The notes beneath the pieces are model-generated. The model had not been told where the DNA came from and did no database searches. It was given only the letters and a program-made list of their open reading frames with translations. A DNA stretch of 20,100 nucleotides from Verrucomicrobiota bacterium (GTDB lineage Bacteria; Verrucomicrobiota; Verrucomicrobiia; Limisphaerales; UBA1100): contig DQLO01000275.1 in assembly GCA_015660155.1 (NCBI GenBank), forward strand, positions 1 through 20,100. The letters are read 5' to 3'. Each line of letters starts with the position of its first letter. Position 1 is the stretch's first letter. Below are positions 6,363 through 14,634 of the stretch, in pieces. Both the position numbers and the translations under genes were made by a program.

Positions 6363-7814
6363 ATGAAAACCATCCTCATCGCCGGTCTCTTCCACGAAAC
6401 GCACACCTTCGTGGACGACACCACATCACTGTCCGATTTTCAGTTCCGCGTCGGCGACGCGATGCTCGATTGCGCCGGCGATGCCTCGCCACTCGGCGGC
6501 GCACTCGAATTCGCCCAAAAACAAAATTGGCAAATCGTTCCCGTCCTCGACGCCCGCGCCACGCCCAGCGGCACGGTGAATGATGATGTGCTCGAAATTT
6601 GGTGGGCGGAACTCAAAGCGCGATGGCAGCACGATTGCGACGCCCTCTTCCTCGTGCTGCACGGCGCGATGGTTTGCGAATCGTTTCCCGATGTGGAAGG
6701 CGAAGTGCTCAAACGCATTCGCTCCCTCCCCCGTGCAAAAGAAAAGCCCGTTTTCGGCGTGTACGATTTACACGCGAATTTTTCCCCCGCCATGGCGCGC
6801 CACGCCGATTGTCTTGTGGCCTATCGCGAAAACCCGCACACCGACGCCCGCGAAAGCGCCGGGCGCACCGCCAGTCTTTTGGCACAGCATTTTGAATCCG
6901 GCCAAATACCCAAAATACAACTGCGCCAACTCCCCGTCGTGTGGCCGCCCACCGGCACGGCCACGGCGGAGGATCCGATGCGCGCGCTGGAAAGCCGCGC
7001 GCGGGAACTGGAGAGCGGAGATATTTGGGCCATCAACATCACCGCCGGTTTTGCCTTCGCCGACACGCCGAACACCGGCGTCAGTTTGCAAGCCATCACC
7101 ACCGGCGATGCCTCGGCGGCGTTGGATGAATTGGAATCGCTCGCGTTGGAGTTGAAGGAAGTTGGCGCGCGCATTGATCCGCCGGTCGAAAATGTGATGC
7201 CCAAAATCTGTGAACCGGCCGATGGCCTCACGGTTTTGGTGGAGCCGAGCGACAACATCGGCGGCGGCGCGCCGGGCGATGGCACGGGCTGTCTGCGCGC
7301 GCTGGTTTTGCATCGCATCGAAAACGCCGCCGTGTGCCTCAACGATCCCGAAGCCGTGCGGGCACTTTCTGATTTGCAAATCAACGGCAAACGCTCGCTC
7401 GCGCTCGGCGGCAAGGGCAGCCGCTTCGATGAAGGGCCGTTGGAATTGGAAGTGAAATTGATTTCCCGAAGCGACGGCCGGTTTGAATTGGAGGACAAAC
7501 AAAGTCATCTCGCCTCGATGTGCGGCGATTTTTTTGACATGGGCAACTGCGCCGTAGTGCGGCACGCGGGCATCATAATTTTGCTAACCTCCAACAAGAC
7601 CGCCCCCTTCGACCTCGGCCAATGGCGCAGCCAAGGCATCGACCCCGAACGATTGAACGTGATTGTCGTAAAAGCCGCCGTGGCGCATCGCGCGGCGTAT
7701 GATCCGATTGCCGCACGAAGTTTTACCGTCGATACGCCCGGGCCGTGCAGCAGTGATTTGGGGCGGTTGCCTTATAAATTACTCACGCGGAGACGCGGAG
7801 ACGCGGAGTTTTGA
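6363..7814 (+). CDS. M81 family metallopeptidase (MlrC/microcystinase C-like)
   Basis: The 483-residue product matches the MlrC family: an N-terminal DUF1485 region and a C-terminal MlrC region. Likely zinc-site motifs are visible: 'LFHETHTF' with His11/Glu12, 'DLHANFS' with Asp135 and His137, and 'NPHTDARES' with His159/Asp161. MlrC hydrolyses linearised microcystin and small peptides in sphingomonads; most relatives have unknown substrates, so toxin degradation should not be assumed. It appears cytoplasmic, with no signal peptide. The ATG at 6363 (MKTILIAGLF) matches family starts; the frame is open further upstream but that part is out-of-frame RraA sequence. The last nine residues (TRRRGDAEF) are encoded by the left arm of an inverted repeat, so the natural C-terminus was probably replaced. 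It probably forms an operon with the RraA-like gene. Confidence 0.87.
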   Translation: MKTILIAGLFHETHTFVDDTTSLSDFQFRVGDAMLDCAGDASPLGGALEFAQKQNWQIVPVLDARATPSGTVNDDVLEIWWAELKARWQHDCDALFLVLHGAMVCESFPDVEGEVLKRIRSLPRAKEKPVFGVYDLHANFSPAMARHADCLVAYRENPHTDARESAGRTASLLAQHFESGQIPKIQLRQLPVVWPPTGTATAEDPMRALESRARELESGDIWAINITAGFAFADTPNTGVSLQAITTGDASAALDELESLALELKEVGARIDPPVENVMPKICEPADGLTVLVEPSDNIGGGAPGDGTGCLRALVLHRIENAAVCLNDPEAVRALSDLQINGKRSLALGGKGSRFDEGPLELEVKLISRSDGRFELEDKQSHLASMCGDFFDMGNCAVVRHAGIIILLTSNKTAPFDLGQWRSQGIDPERLNVIVVKAAVAHRAAYDPIAARSFTVDTPGPCSSDLGRLPYKLLTRRRGDAEF

Positions 7815-7851
7815 AAATTGGTTTCTCCGCGCCTCCGCGTCTCCGCGTGAG
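7782..7851. repeat. large inverted repeat spanning the M81 stop codon; terminator-like between convergent genes
   Basis: The left arm (7782-7808) and right arm (7825-7851) are 27 bases each and match at 26 positions, with a 16-base loop that contains the M81 TGA at 7812-7814. The arms are themselves built from tandem ACGCGGAG units. It lies between the convergent M81 and glnS genes and ends 9 bases before the glnS stop. Such a hairpin could stop or protect transcripts in both directions, but a clean T-run is lacking. Related 'acgcggagacgcggag' repeats are dispersed in many environmental bacteria; copies at 7782-7851 and 6329-6356 are seen here. Confidence 0.9.
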
Positions 7852-7860
7852 GCAAGAATC

Positions 7861-9555
7861 TTATTTTTTCGCCAGCTTCGCCCAGCCATCGCGGAGCGCG
7901 ACGATGCGGTTGAAAACAAGTTTGGCCGGCGTGCTGTCTTTGGGGTCGGGCGTGAAATAGCCGAGGCGCTCGAATTGGACTCGCTCGCCAACAGCGGTTT
8001 CCGCCAGCGATGGCTCGAGTTTGGCGGTGATGATTTTTAGCGAATCGGGGTTGAGACAGTCGAGGAAATCGCCTTGTGCCTCGGGCTCGGCTTCGGTGAA
8101 AAGGCGGTCGTACAGGAGCACCTCGGCGTCGACGGCGTGTTCGGCGCTGACCCAATGGAGGGTGCCTTTCACTTTGCGACCGTCGGGCGCGCTGCCGCCG
8201 CGCGTTTCAGGATCGTACGTGCAGTGGATGCGCAGGATGTTTCCGGCGTCGTCTTTTTCCACGCTTTGGCAGGTGATATAATACGCGTAGCGCAAACGCA
8301 CTTCGCGTCCGGGGCCGAGGCGGAAAAATTTCTTGGGCGGGTCTTCCATGAAATCGGCTCGCTCGATGAAGAGCCGCCGCCCAAAAGGTAACGCCCGTTT
8401 GCCGGCGGATTCGTCCTCGGGATTGTTGATCGCTTCCAGCTCCTCGGATTCGCCTTCGGGATAATTTTCAATAATCACTTCCAGCGGATCGAGCACAGCG
8501 CAGCGGCGTTCGGCGGTTTTGTTCAGCTCTTCGCGAATGGAATTTTCCAACAGGCCGATGTCGGTCACGCCTTTGTATTTGGTAACGCCCACGCCTTGGC
8601 AAAATTTGCGAATGGACGACGCCGTGAAACCGCGCCGCCGATAGCCCGCGAGCGTGGGCATGCGCGGATCGTCCCAGCCGTGCACGTGATTTTCCTCCAC
8701 CAACTGCCGCAGCTTGCGTTTGCTCATCACCATGTACGTGGGGCTGAGCCGTGAAAACTCATGCTGATGCGGGCGCGGCTGCGGCACGGGAAGCTTGTCC
8801 AGCACCCAATCGTAAAGCGGCCGGTGCACTTCAAATTCCAGCGTGCAAATGGAATGCGAAATGCCCTCGATGCTGTCGGAGAGGCAATGGGTGAAATCGT
8901 ACATCGGATAAATGCACCAAGCATCGCCCGCCTGATGATGCGCCTCGTGGCGGATGCGATAAATCACCGGATCGCGCAGGTGCAAATTGGGCGAGGCCAT
9001 ATCGATTTTGGCGCGCAGGGTTTTTGTGCCATCGGCAAACTCCCCCGCCCGCATGCGGGAAAACAAATCGAGATTTTCCTCCACGCCGCGAGTGCGGTGC
9101 GGGCTTTCCTTGCCGGGCAATTCGGGCGCGCCGCGATAGCTTTCCCATTCCTCAAGCGAGAGATCGCAGACGTACGCGTTGCCGTCGCGGATAAGTTGCA
9201 CGGCGTAATCGTGCAGCTGTTCAAAATAACTGGAGGCAAAAAAAGTTTCCTCTGAGAGCACCGAATCCGCCCAGCCATCGATCAACCAGCGGACGTCCTC
9301 GGTGATGGACTCGACGTACTCGGTGTCTTCCTTCGCCGGATTGGTATCATCAAAACGCAGGTTGCAAACGCCGCCATTTTCCAGCGCGATACCGAAGTTC
9401 AGGCAAATGGATTTCGCGTGGCCAATGTGCAGATAGCCGTTGGGCTCCGGCGGGAAACGCGTGACCACGCCGGGATACGCCGCCGCCGCCACATCCGCCG
9501 CCACGATGTCACGGATGAAATCGCTCAAGGGTTTATTGTCTTCAGCGTCATTCAT
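7861..9555 (-). CDS. glnS: glutaminyl-tRNA synthetase
   Basis: This 564-residue class I aminoacyl-tRNA synthetase charges tRNA-Gln with glutamine in the cytoplasm. The N-terminal '[17 protein letters not shown]' carries the HIGH signature at 43-46, '[12 protein letters not shown]' follows near 67-77, and the KMSKS equivalent is VMSKR at 276-280. Length and motif spacing match bacterial GlnRS (E. coli 554 residues). The C-terminal part, including '[20 protein letters not shown]', is the anticodon-binding beta-barrel region. A genuine GlnRS suggests direct charging of Gln-tRNA rather than sole reliance on the GatCAB route. The ATG at 9555 overlaps the TGA of the upstream GYF_2 membrane-protein gene (ATGA), so the two are translationally coupled. 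It is the last gene of the operon; an inverted repeat follows its stop. Confidence 0.97.
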   Translation of the reverse strand: MNDAEDNKPLSDFIRDIVAADVAAAAYPGVVTRFPPEPNGYLHIGHAKSICLNFGIALENGGVCNLRFDDTNPAKEDTEYVESITEDVRWLIDGWADSVLSEETFFASSYFEQLHDYAVQLIRDGNAYVCDLSLEEWESYRGAPELPGKESPHRTRGVEENLDLFSRMRAGEFADGTKTLRAKIDMASPNLHLRDPVIYRIRHEAHHQAGDAWCIYPMYDFTHCLSDSIEGISHSICTLEFEVHRPLYDWVLDKLPVPQPRPHQHEFSRLSPTYMVMSKRKLRQLVEENHVHGWDDPRMPTLAGYRRRGFTASSIRKFCQGVGVTKYKGVTDIGLLENSIREELNKTAERRCAVLDPLEVIIENYPEGESEELEAINNPEDESAGKRALPFGRRLFIERADFMEDPPKKFFRLGPGREVRLRYAYYITCQSVEKDDAGNILRIHCTYDPETRGGSAPDGRKVKGTLHWVSAEHAVDAEVLLYDRLFTEAEPEAQGDFLDCLNPDSLKIITAKLEPSLAETAVGERVQFERLGYFTPDPKDSTPAKLVFNRIVALRDGWAKLAKK

Positions 9556-10703
9556 GGGCGGGTTGTTTCGGGCAAATCCGCGGGCGCGTCAACTGTTTTG
9601 CCCAGCCAAAGATCCGCCAGCGCCAGCGGCAACACCAGCGCTGCCGCGCCGAACCACAGCCAAATTTTGAAAATGTACACGATCATATTCTGCTGCATCC
9701 CGTCAGCCAACAGCGCCGAGAGGAGGATGGCCAGTCCGTACAGCACAAAGCCGCCCAAACCGAGCCCCAAGCTCCAGCGCGCGCGCCGCATCGCTACCGT
9801 GACCGCGCGGCCGGGGGTGTTGGTGAAGGCGATGATCACCGCCGCCATATGCATCATTGCACCCAATAGCATCCCCGCGCCTTGCACAAAATTGGCCAAT
9901 AACATCGGCACGGAAATCAACAGCAACACCAATTGCAGGATGATCAAAATAATGCCGCCCACGAGGCCGGCGTAATACGCGCCTTTCGATTCCGGCCGCA
10001 ACGCGCGAACGGCGGCGGGCACCAGGAGGGCCGTGGCGTACATCGACGCGAAGGCTCCAGCCAACATCGTGACAACCAAAAACGCGGTGGCTCCCAAACT
10101 TCCCAAGGAAGCCAGCAACGAGGAAAACATCCCCTTCATTTTGTCTTTGTCACCCAAATCGGCAAGTTGGGTTTCCTGCAATTCAGCAATCATTTCAACC
10201 CCCTTCGCAGCCACGCCTCCGCCCAGAATGAGCAGCAGCAGCACCGGCAGTAACGCGAGTAAAATGCCCAATGCACCCCGCGCACGCCCGTGACCGTGCA
10301 ACAACAGACCCGCAGCGATCGCAACCGCCCCCACTCCGGCGGGCCATAGCATCAAGGGGATGGGCGTCCAGCCGAGGTGTTCGCTCACCCAACCGGTTTG
10401 GAGGTTCACAACGCCCCAGCCATCGTTCATTGGCGTGGGGAAAATGAAAGCCGCCAGCAACAATGCGCCGAGTGCGATCCACGCGCCGGTGCGCAGCTTG
10501 GCCTCGGCGATGGGCGGGCTGGATTCGGTGGAAGCCCCGGACACCTCGCCAATCAATTCGGTGAGCGGCATCCATCGATCATCGCCTTCGCGGCTGGCGT
10601 GGGTGTCGCGCGCCAACTCGCCGGAAGCCAGACGCGCGCGCAAGGACGCCGACTCGTACGGGCCATCGGGCTGGCCGTCCACCACGATGAAAATATCGCC
10701 CAT
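9552..10703 (-). CDS. GYF_2 domain multispanning membrane protein
   Basis: This 383-residue protein has an N-terminal GYF_2-like domain (about 1-52: [15 protein letters not shown], then DRWMPLTEL). About seven hydrophobic segments follow: roughly 73-92, 113-133, 142-165, 203-235, 243-290 (probably two), 312-330 and 337-362. No catalytic motif or known transporter signature is recognised. The GYF_2 part is presumably cytoplasmic. Its ATG shares TGATG with the stop of the upstream zinc-ribbon GYF_2 gene, and its TGA overlaps the glnS ATG, so it sits in a tightly coupled series. Function is unknown; the paired GYF_2 membrane proteins may form one complex, which is inference. Confidence 0.8.
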   Translation of the reverse strand: MGDIFIVVDGQPDGPYESASLRARLASGELARDTHASREGDDRWMPLTELIGEVSGASTESSPPIAEAKLRTGAWIALGALLLAAFIFPTPMNDGWGVVNLQTGWVSEHLGWTPIPLMLWPAGVGAVAIAAGLLLHGHGRARGALGILLALLPVLLLLILGGGVAAKGVEMIAELQETQLADLGDKDKMKGMFSSLLASLGSLGATAFLVVTMLAGAFASMYATALLVPAAVRALRPESKGAYYAGLVGGIILIILQLVLLLISVPMLLANFVQGAGMLLGAMMHMAAVIIAFTNTPGRAVTVAMRRARWSLGLGLGGFVLYGLAILLSALLADGMQQNMIVYIFKIWLWFGAAALVLPLALADLWLGKTVDAPADLPETTRP

Positions 10704-12205
10704 CAGACAAACTCCGCGGAGTCGGGCTCACGCAGGCCGACGAGAATCTCCACCAGCGACAGCGGCAGCACAATCAGCAGCCCTCCGAGCCACGCCAAAT
10801 ATTTCACGCCGGTGAGCATCCAGCCGCAGATAGAGTTGATGATGGCGTTGGTGGGCTTCTCCACCAAGGCCAGCTTTGCTTCGTTTTGGGCAGTTTGGGT
10901 GCCGATGTAGGCTTTGGGTAGCGAGGCCTTCACCTTGTCGTATCGCGCCTTGGCCTCGGCATGATGAGATTTTGTTTCGTCATACATCACCTTGCCCCAC
11001 GCGGGCACCAAGGAAATCATCACGCCGGCCACCATGCAGGTGATGGCAAGGTTGGAATATTTTTTCATCAAACTGGGCCGAATGCGGCGGGTGTTAATGA
11101 AGCAACAGACTGCGGCCCCGATCTGCAGCAGGAACATCAGCAACAAGCCAATGCCAAGATACAAGTTGTCGCCGAGCGCATCGGTCATCGTCGTGAGCAT
11201 CATGCCGCTGCCGGAAGGCATGAACCAAAACAAGATTGTCGCCACGCCGCCCACCATGCCGATCACCCACGCCAATTTGCTGTCGGGCCGATACAGCCGC
11301 GCCTTGGCGCCGAACACCACCCCCACCCAACCCAGCATGAACAACCCCACCAGCGTGGGATGCTCGCCGGGATTGAAATTGAGCTTCTCATAAAAAATAT
11401 TTTTGGTGCGCTTTTCGAAGGTGGCCTTGGGCACGCCGGGCGCCACCTCGTCCTTATTGGGTTCCGCAGCGGATTCCTCAATGATGTCCCCGTTTCCTCC
11501 CTTGCCCTTTTCATTGGCGCTACTGCTTGCGATCACCTTCGGGGTGGTACTTATCGGCACCTCCAACTTTAATGTGCCAGCTTTTTCATCCGCAAAACCC
11601 ACGCCAAAAATGATTAGCATTAATACCAGCAACGTAACCCCCCGAGCGCGGCCATGCGAGGCTGAGGCAAGAACAATACAGACGATGCCCAAAACGCCGG
11701 GAGCGAGGATGTCGAACATCATTTGCCAGTCGGGCAGTTTCCAGAAATTAACCACCGCGATATTCCATTCCGAGCCGCCAAACACTGGAAGCAAACAGGC
11801 GGTGATGAGTGCCCAGCCGATGGAGTTCACCGCGCCGGAGCGGTCGGAGGTTTCGTCCTCGTACGTGTAGGGCGACGGAATCTCCAGCGGCTTGTGCTTT
11901 ATCGCCTCGGCCAAGTTGGCGGCGGCTTCCTCCTCGGTCAGTTTCGGCTCATCCAGATTGTGGCCGCACGCGAGGCAGATGACTTGGTTCGCATCCATCG
12001 CCGCACCGCAGTTGCTGCACGCCACGCCCATGGACGGCATTGCAGTCGCGCCGCCCGCGATCTCGGTGACCGGCACCCAATCTGCCGCGCCCTCGTACCA
12101 AGCCAGATCGGTGGGCAAGAGCTGGCCGGAAGCGAGGTACTCCTGCACCTGCTCGGGGCTGTACGGGCCGAATTGATCGCCGTCTCTGGAAATATGAATC
12201 ATCAT
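10703..12205 (-). CDS. GYF_2 and zinc-ribbon membrane protein
   Basis: From the ATG at 12205 the 500-residue product starts with GYF_2 (about 2-50: IHISRDGDQFGPYSPEQV, then ADWVPVTEI). Next comes a zinc ribbon with Cys63-x2-Cys66 and Cys77-x2-Cys80 (CSNCGAAM, then CLACGHNL), then an acidic linker. Several membrane segments follow, among them about 125-145, 164-182, 188-204 and five or so in the C-terminal half, with a charged loop of roughly 80 residues between them. No enzymatic motif is seen. The order GYF_2, zinc ribbon, membrane helices is often met in uncharacterised PVC proteins. In-frame codons run back to 12265, adjoining the GNAT stop at 12266, but the N-terminus MMIHISRDGDQFGPY fits the family best. 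No strong ribosome binding site is visible. Confidence 0.8.
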   Translation of the reverse strand: MMIHISRDGDQFGPYSPEQVQEYLASGQLLPTDLAWYEGAADWVPVTEIAGGATAMPSMGVACSNCGAAMDANQVICLACGHNLDEPKLTEEEAAANLAEAIKHKPLEIPSPYTYEDETSDRSGAVNSIGWALITACLLPVFGGSEWNIAVVNFWKLPDWQMMFDILAPGVLGIVCIVLASASHGRARGVTLLVLMLIIFGVGFADEKAGTLKLEVPISTTPKVIASSSANEKGKGGNGDIIEESAAEPNKDEVAPGVPKATFEKRTKNIFYEKLNFNPGEHPTLVGLFMLGWVGVVFGAKARLYRPDSKLAWVIGMVGGVATILFWFMPSGSGMMLTTMTDALGDNLYLGIGLLLMFLLQIGAAVCCFINTRRIRPSLMKKYSNLAITCMVAGVMISLVPAWGKVMYDETKSHHAEAKARYDKVKASLPKAYIGTQTAQNEAKLALVEKPTNAIINSICGWMLTGVKYLAWLGGLLIVLPLSLVEILVGLREPDSAEFV

Positions 12206-12265
12206 TGCCCGGTGGGTTTGCCGTGCCTTTTCCGCCCGATAGAAAACACGAAAACCGGCGCGCAT

Positions 12266-12718
12266 TCAAGGCCGGAGTCCCGCCGGCCACCAACGCATCA
12301 CGCGATGCCGACCGATGTCGGGCAGTTCAAAATAATCGCCCAACGGCTCGAAGTCCAGCCGCTCGTAAACCGGAATTGCCTTCACCCGCACATCCGCCCA
12401 CAAACCCAGTTGCCGCGTGGCGGCGTAAACTTGGGCCGCTTGCACCAACCGCGCGCCAACGCCGCGACCGCGCACGGCATCCTCCACGCCCAGCCAACGC
12501 ACGCGCAATGCGCAGTCGTGATTGGGCTCATCGAGCACCGCGATACAGCCGACCGGTTCGCCCGCTTGCAAGGCCGCGCCGAAAACAGTGGTGGGATTTT
12601 CCGCCATCTCGGCATCCGTTTCCGGACCGGCGGGTTTGAAGGGATAGAGCGTGCGCCGCCGTACTTCGGCGATGCGTTCGGGCGGCACGTCCCAATCAAA
12701 TGTGAACGCCTCCGCCAT
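12266..12718 (-). CDS. GNAT family N-acetyltransferase
   Basis: This 150-residue protein has the GNAT acetyl-CoA pyrophosphate-binding motif A: 'WLGVEDAVRGRGVGARLVQ', with R-G-R-G-V-G in place of the consensus Q/R-x-x-G-x-G/A. The preceding strand 'GCIAVL' and the later 'AIPVYERLDFEPLGDYFEL' match the typical C-terminal GNAT layout ('a...FYe.lGF...g'). The substrate cannot be read from sequence; small-molecule amines or protein N-termini are possible. It starts 9 bases after the NIL-domain gene stop and ends where the frame of the next GYF_2 gene begins, so it belongs to the same minus-strand operon. The ATG at 12718 (MAEAFTFDWD) is used. Confidence 0.82.
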   Translation of the reverse strand: MAEAFTFDWDVPPERIAEVRRRTLYPFKPAGPETDAEMAENPTTVFGAALQAGEPVGCIAVLDEPNHDCALRVRWLGVEDAVRGRGVGARLVQAAQVYAATRQLGLWADVRVKAIPVYERLDFEPLGDYFELPDIGRHRVMRWWPAGLRP

Positions 12719-12727
12719 CGCAGCGCT

Positions 12728-13039
12728 TTAACTTTCGATGACATTGATTTCCACCGGCTCCACTTTGATGTCTTTGCGCTCGAGCCAGCGGGTAGCTTTT
12801 TTCAATTCATCACGCGGGCCTTCGAGTTCGAGGCACACAATGCCAATCTCATCGCGCACTTCCGCCTGGCGCAAATTCACCAGCAAACCAAAGCGCGTCA
12901 CCAATTCACAAATCACCGGCGAAGTAATGTGCTTCGGCGGATACATCAACCACAACCGCAAACGGCTCTGGGCCGGCTTTTTCGCCGCCTTCTTTTTCAC
13001 GGCTTTTTTCTTCGCCGTTTTTTTCTTTTTCGCAGCCAT
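12728..13039 (-). CDS. NIL-domain protein with Lys/Ala-rich N-terminal tail
   Basis: From the ATG at 13039 the 103-residue product begins with a tail of about 22 residues made almost only of Lys and Ala (MAAKKKKTAKKKAVKKKAAK). The rest (about 26-100) reads as an NIL domain, a ferredoxin-like alpha/beta fold: 'LWLMYPPKHITSPVICEL' then 'VNLRQAEVRDEIGIVCLEL' and 'ATRWLERKDIKVEPVE'. NIL domains occur at the C-terminus of MetN methionine ABC ATPases, where they bind methionine, and in ferredoxin-NIL proteins of an archaeal homocysteine route. Here no ferredoxin Cys cluster is present. The tail resembles histone H1-like or nucleic-acid-binding tails. It starts 4 bases after the sulfur-carrier stop, with GGTGGA just upstream. 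A role in methionine sensing or sulfur transfer is inferred from domain and context. Confidence 0.8.
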   Translation of the reverse strand: MAAKKKKTAKKKAVKKKAAKKPAQSRLRLWLMYPPKHITSPVICELVTRFGLLVNLRQAEVRDEIGIVCLELEGPRDELKKATRWLERKDIKVEPVEINVIES

Positions 13040-13043
13040 GATT

Positions 13044-13319
13044 TTATCCACCGGCGATTGCCGGAATGATGCTAACTTCGTCGCCGTCTTTGAGGGGCGT
13101 GTCTTTTTCCTGCAGGAAACGGATGTCCTCTTCGTTGACGTATACGTTCACAAAACGGCGCACTTGGCCCTCCTCATCGAGCAGCCGTTCCTGAATGCCG
13201 GGGAAGCGGCTTTCGAGATCGGTGATGGCGGTGCCAACGGTTTCGGCGCTGGTCTCCACGATTTCCTCGTCGTGGGTGAGCTTGCGCAGCGGGGTGGGAA
13301 TTCGAATTTGAACTGGCAT
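13044..13319 (-). CDS. CysO-like MoaD/ThiS family sulfur carrier protein
   Basis: This 91-residue ubiquitin-fold protein ends in Ala-Gly-Gly ('IIPAIAGG'), the tail that is adenylated and converted to a thiocarboxylate in ThiS, MoaD and CysO. Segments such as 'VQIRIPTPLRK', 'ITDLESRFPGIQERLLDEE' and 'RRFVNVYVNEEDIRF' resemble, from memory, mycobacterial CysO more than MoaD or ThiS. CysO-thiocarboxylate is the sulfur donor to O-phosphoserine in the CysM reaction. The partner adenylating enzyme (MoeB/ThiF type) and a Mec-like JAMM hydrolase are not in this window. It starts 3 bases after the threonine-synthase-like stop and is followed by the NIL-domain gene, all downstream of a SAM riboswitch. 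It probably supplies sulfur for an amino-acid biosynthetic step; which one is inference. Confidence 0.9.
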   Translation of the reverse strand: MPVQIRIPTPLRKLTHDEEIVETSAETVGTAITDLESRFPGIQERLLDEEGQVRRFVNVYVNEEDIRFLQEKDTPLKDGDEVSIIPAIAGG

Positions 13320-13322
13320 AAA

Positions 13323-14561
13323 TTATTTTGCAGTTAAGGTTTTATCACGATCCAACAGCGCATCAAACTCGCGCAGGCTGGGGCTGATATTGCGGGTGCG
13401 GCCCGCGTGGTTTTCCACGGCATCAAGCGTTTTCAGGCCGTTGCCGGTGATGCACAGCACGGCGGAATCATCGGCGGGGATGGCGCCGCTGGCAATGAGT
13501 TTCTTGGCCACGCCCACGGTCACGCCGCCGGCGGTCTCTGAAAATATCCCTTCGGTCTCGGCTAACAGCTTGATGCCCTCGCGGATTTCGTCATCGGTCA
13601 CATCATCGGAAGCGCCGCCGGTTTCCTTGAAAACTTTGAGCGCATAAAACCCATCCGCCGGCGTACCGATCGCCAAACTCTTCGCGATGGTGTCGGGCTT
13701 CACCGGCTTGAAAAAATCCTGCCCCGCGCGATGCGCCGTGCTGATGGGCGAACATCCCGTGGCTTGCGCGCCGTGCACGCTGTAGTTGGATTTTTTCACC
13801 AACCCCACTTTGATGAATTCCTGATAGCTCTTGTGAATTTTTGTGAGCAGCGAGCCCGACGCCATCGGCACCACGGTATGACGCGGAATTTTCCAGCCGA
13901 GTTGCTCCAGAATTTCAAACCCTTGGCTCTTCGAACCCTCCGCATAATACGGCCGCATATTCACATTCACAAATGCCCAGTCATATTTGCCGGCAATCTC
14001 CGCGCACAAACGGTTCACCTCATCGTAGTGCCCCTTAATGGAAATCACATTCGCACCATAAATGAGTGAGTTGATGACCTTCCCCTTTTCGAGGTCGTGC
14101 GGGATAAACACAAACGCCTTCATCCCCGAAGCCGCTGCATTGGCCGCCACGCTGTTGGCCAGATTCCCTGTCGAAGCGCAGGCCACCGTCTCGTAGCCCA
14201 ACTCCCGCGCGCGGCTCAGGGCCACGCTCACCACGCGGTCCTTGAACGACAGCGTGGGATAATTCACCGCGTCATTTTTAATCCAAAGCTCACGAATGCC
14301 CAACCGCTTGGCGAGGCGATCGGCCTTGATCAATGGCGTGAAGCCCACTTCCAAACCAACCGTCGGCGCTTTCGCGACCGGCAGCAGTTCGCGATAGCGC
14401 CACATACTATGCGGGCGTTTTGCGATCGCCGCCCGCGTGAGCTTGGATTTGATTTTGGCATAATCGTACGCGACCTCCAGCGGCCCAAAATCAAACTCGC
14501 ACACGTGCCGCGCTTCGAGCGGATATTCCCGCCCGCACTCGCGGCACTGCAGCGCCTTCAT
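13323..14561 (-). CDS. thrC: threonine synthase or threonine-synthase-like PLP enzyme
   Basis: The 412-residue product is a fold-type II PLP enzyme. N-terminal Cys6-x2-Cys9 and Cys21 (CRECGREYP...HVC) form part of a small zinc-ribbon-like region found in this ThrC subgroup. The PLP lysine is Lys107 in PTLSFKDR; 'STGNLANSVAANAAASG' is the PLP phosphate/substrate loop region, and 'CITGNGLKTLDA' lies near the C-terminus. ThrC converts O-phosphohomoserine to threonine. The SAM riboswitch upstream and the CysO-like and NIL genes downstream fit methionine rather than threonine control, so a sulfur-using side or main activity on O-phosphohomoserine is possible. The ATG at 14561 (MKALQCREC) has AGGGA 3 bases upstream; an ATG at 14588 (MPKLKQQGF) sits against the terminator T-run and would use GCGGGA inside the hairpin. 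Confidence 0.88.
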   Translation of the reverse strand: MKALQCRECGREYPLEARHVCEFDFGPLEVAYDYAKIKSKLTRAAIAKRPHSMWRYRELLPVAKAPTVGLEVGFTPLIKADRLAKRLGIRELWIKNDAVNYPTLSFKDRVVSVALSRARELGYETVACASTGNLANSVAANAAASGMKAFVFIPHDLEKGKVINSLIYGANVISIKGHYDEVNRLCAEIAGKYDWAFVNVNMRPYYAEGSKSQGFEILEQLGWKIPRHTVVPMASGSLLTKIHKSYQEFIKVGLVKKSNYSVHGAQATGCSPISTAHRAGQDFFKPVKPDTIAKSLAIGTPADGFYALKVFKETGGASDDVTDDEIREGIKLLAETEGIFSETAGGVTVGVAKKLIASGAIPADDSAVLCITGNGLKTLDAVENHAGRTRNISPSLREFDALLDRDKTLTAK

Positions 14562-14588
14562 AAATCCCTGTTGTTTCAGCTTCGGCAT

Positions 14589-14616
14589 AAAAAATCCCGC
14601 TCATTTATTGAGCGGG
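14589..14616 (-). terminator. intrinsic terminator of the SAM riboswitch
   Basis: On the minus strand a perfect 8-bp stem CCCGCTCA/TGAGCGGG (14616-14609 and 14603-14596) with a 5-base loop is followed by ATTTTTT, ending next to the ATG at 14588. It lies between the SAM aptamer and the thrC start, the standard position for the expression platform. GCTCA of its 5' arm can pair with TGAGC at the 3' strand of aptamer helix P1, giving mutually exclusive folds. Confidence 0.85.
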
Positions 14617-14634
14617 CAAACGATCACGTGCCAG

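Noticed and set aside
6363..7814. Microcystin degradation gene cluster
   Set aside because: Only the M81 family member is present; no MlrA, MlrB or MlrD is visible, and most M81 proteins have other, unknown substrates.
7782..7851. CRISPR-like repeat made of ACGCGGAG units
   Set aside because: The units are contiguous or inverted, with no regular spacers and no cas genes.
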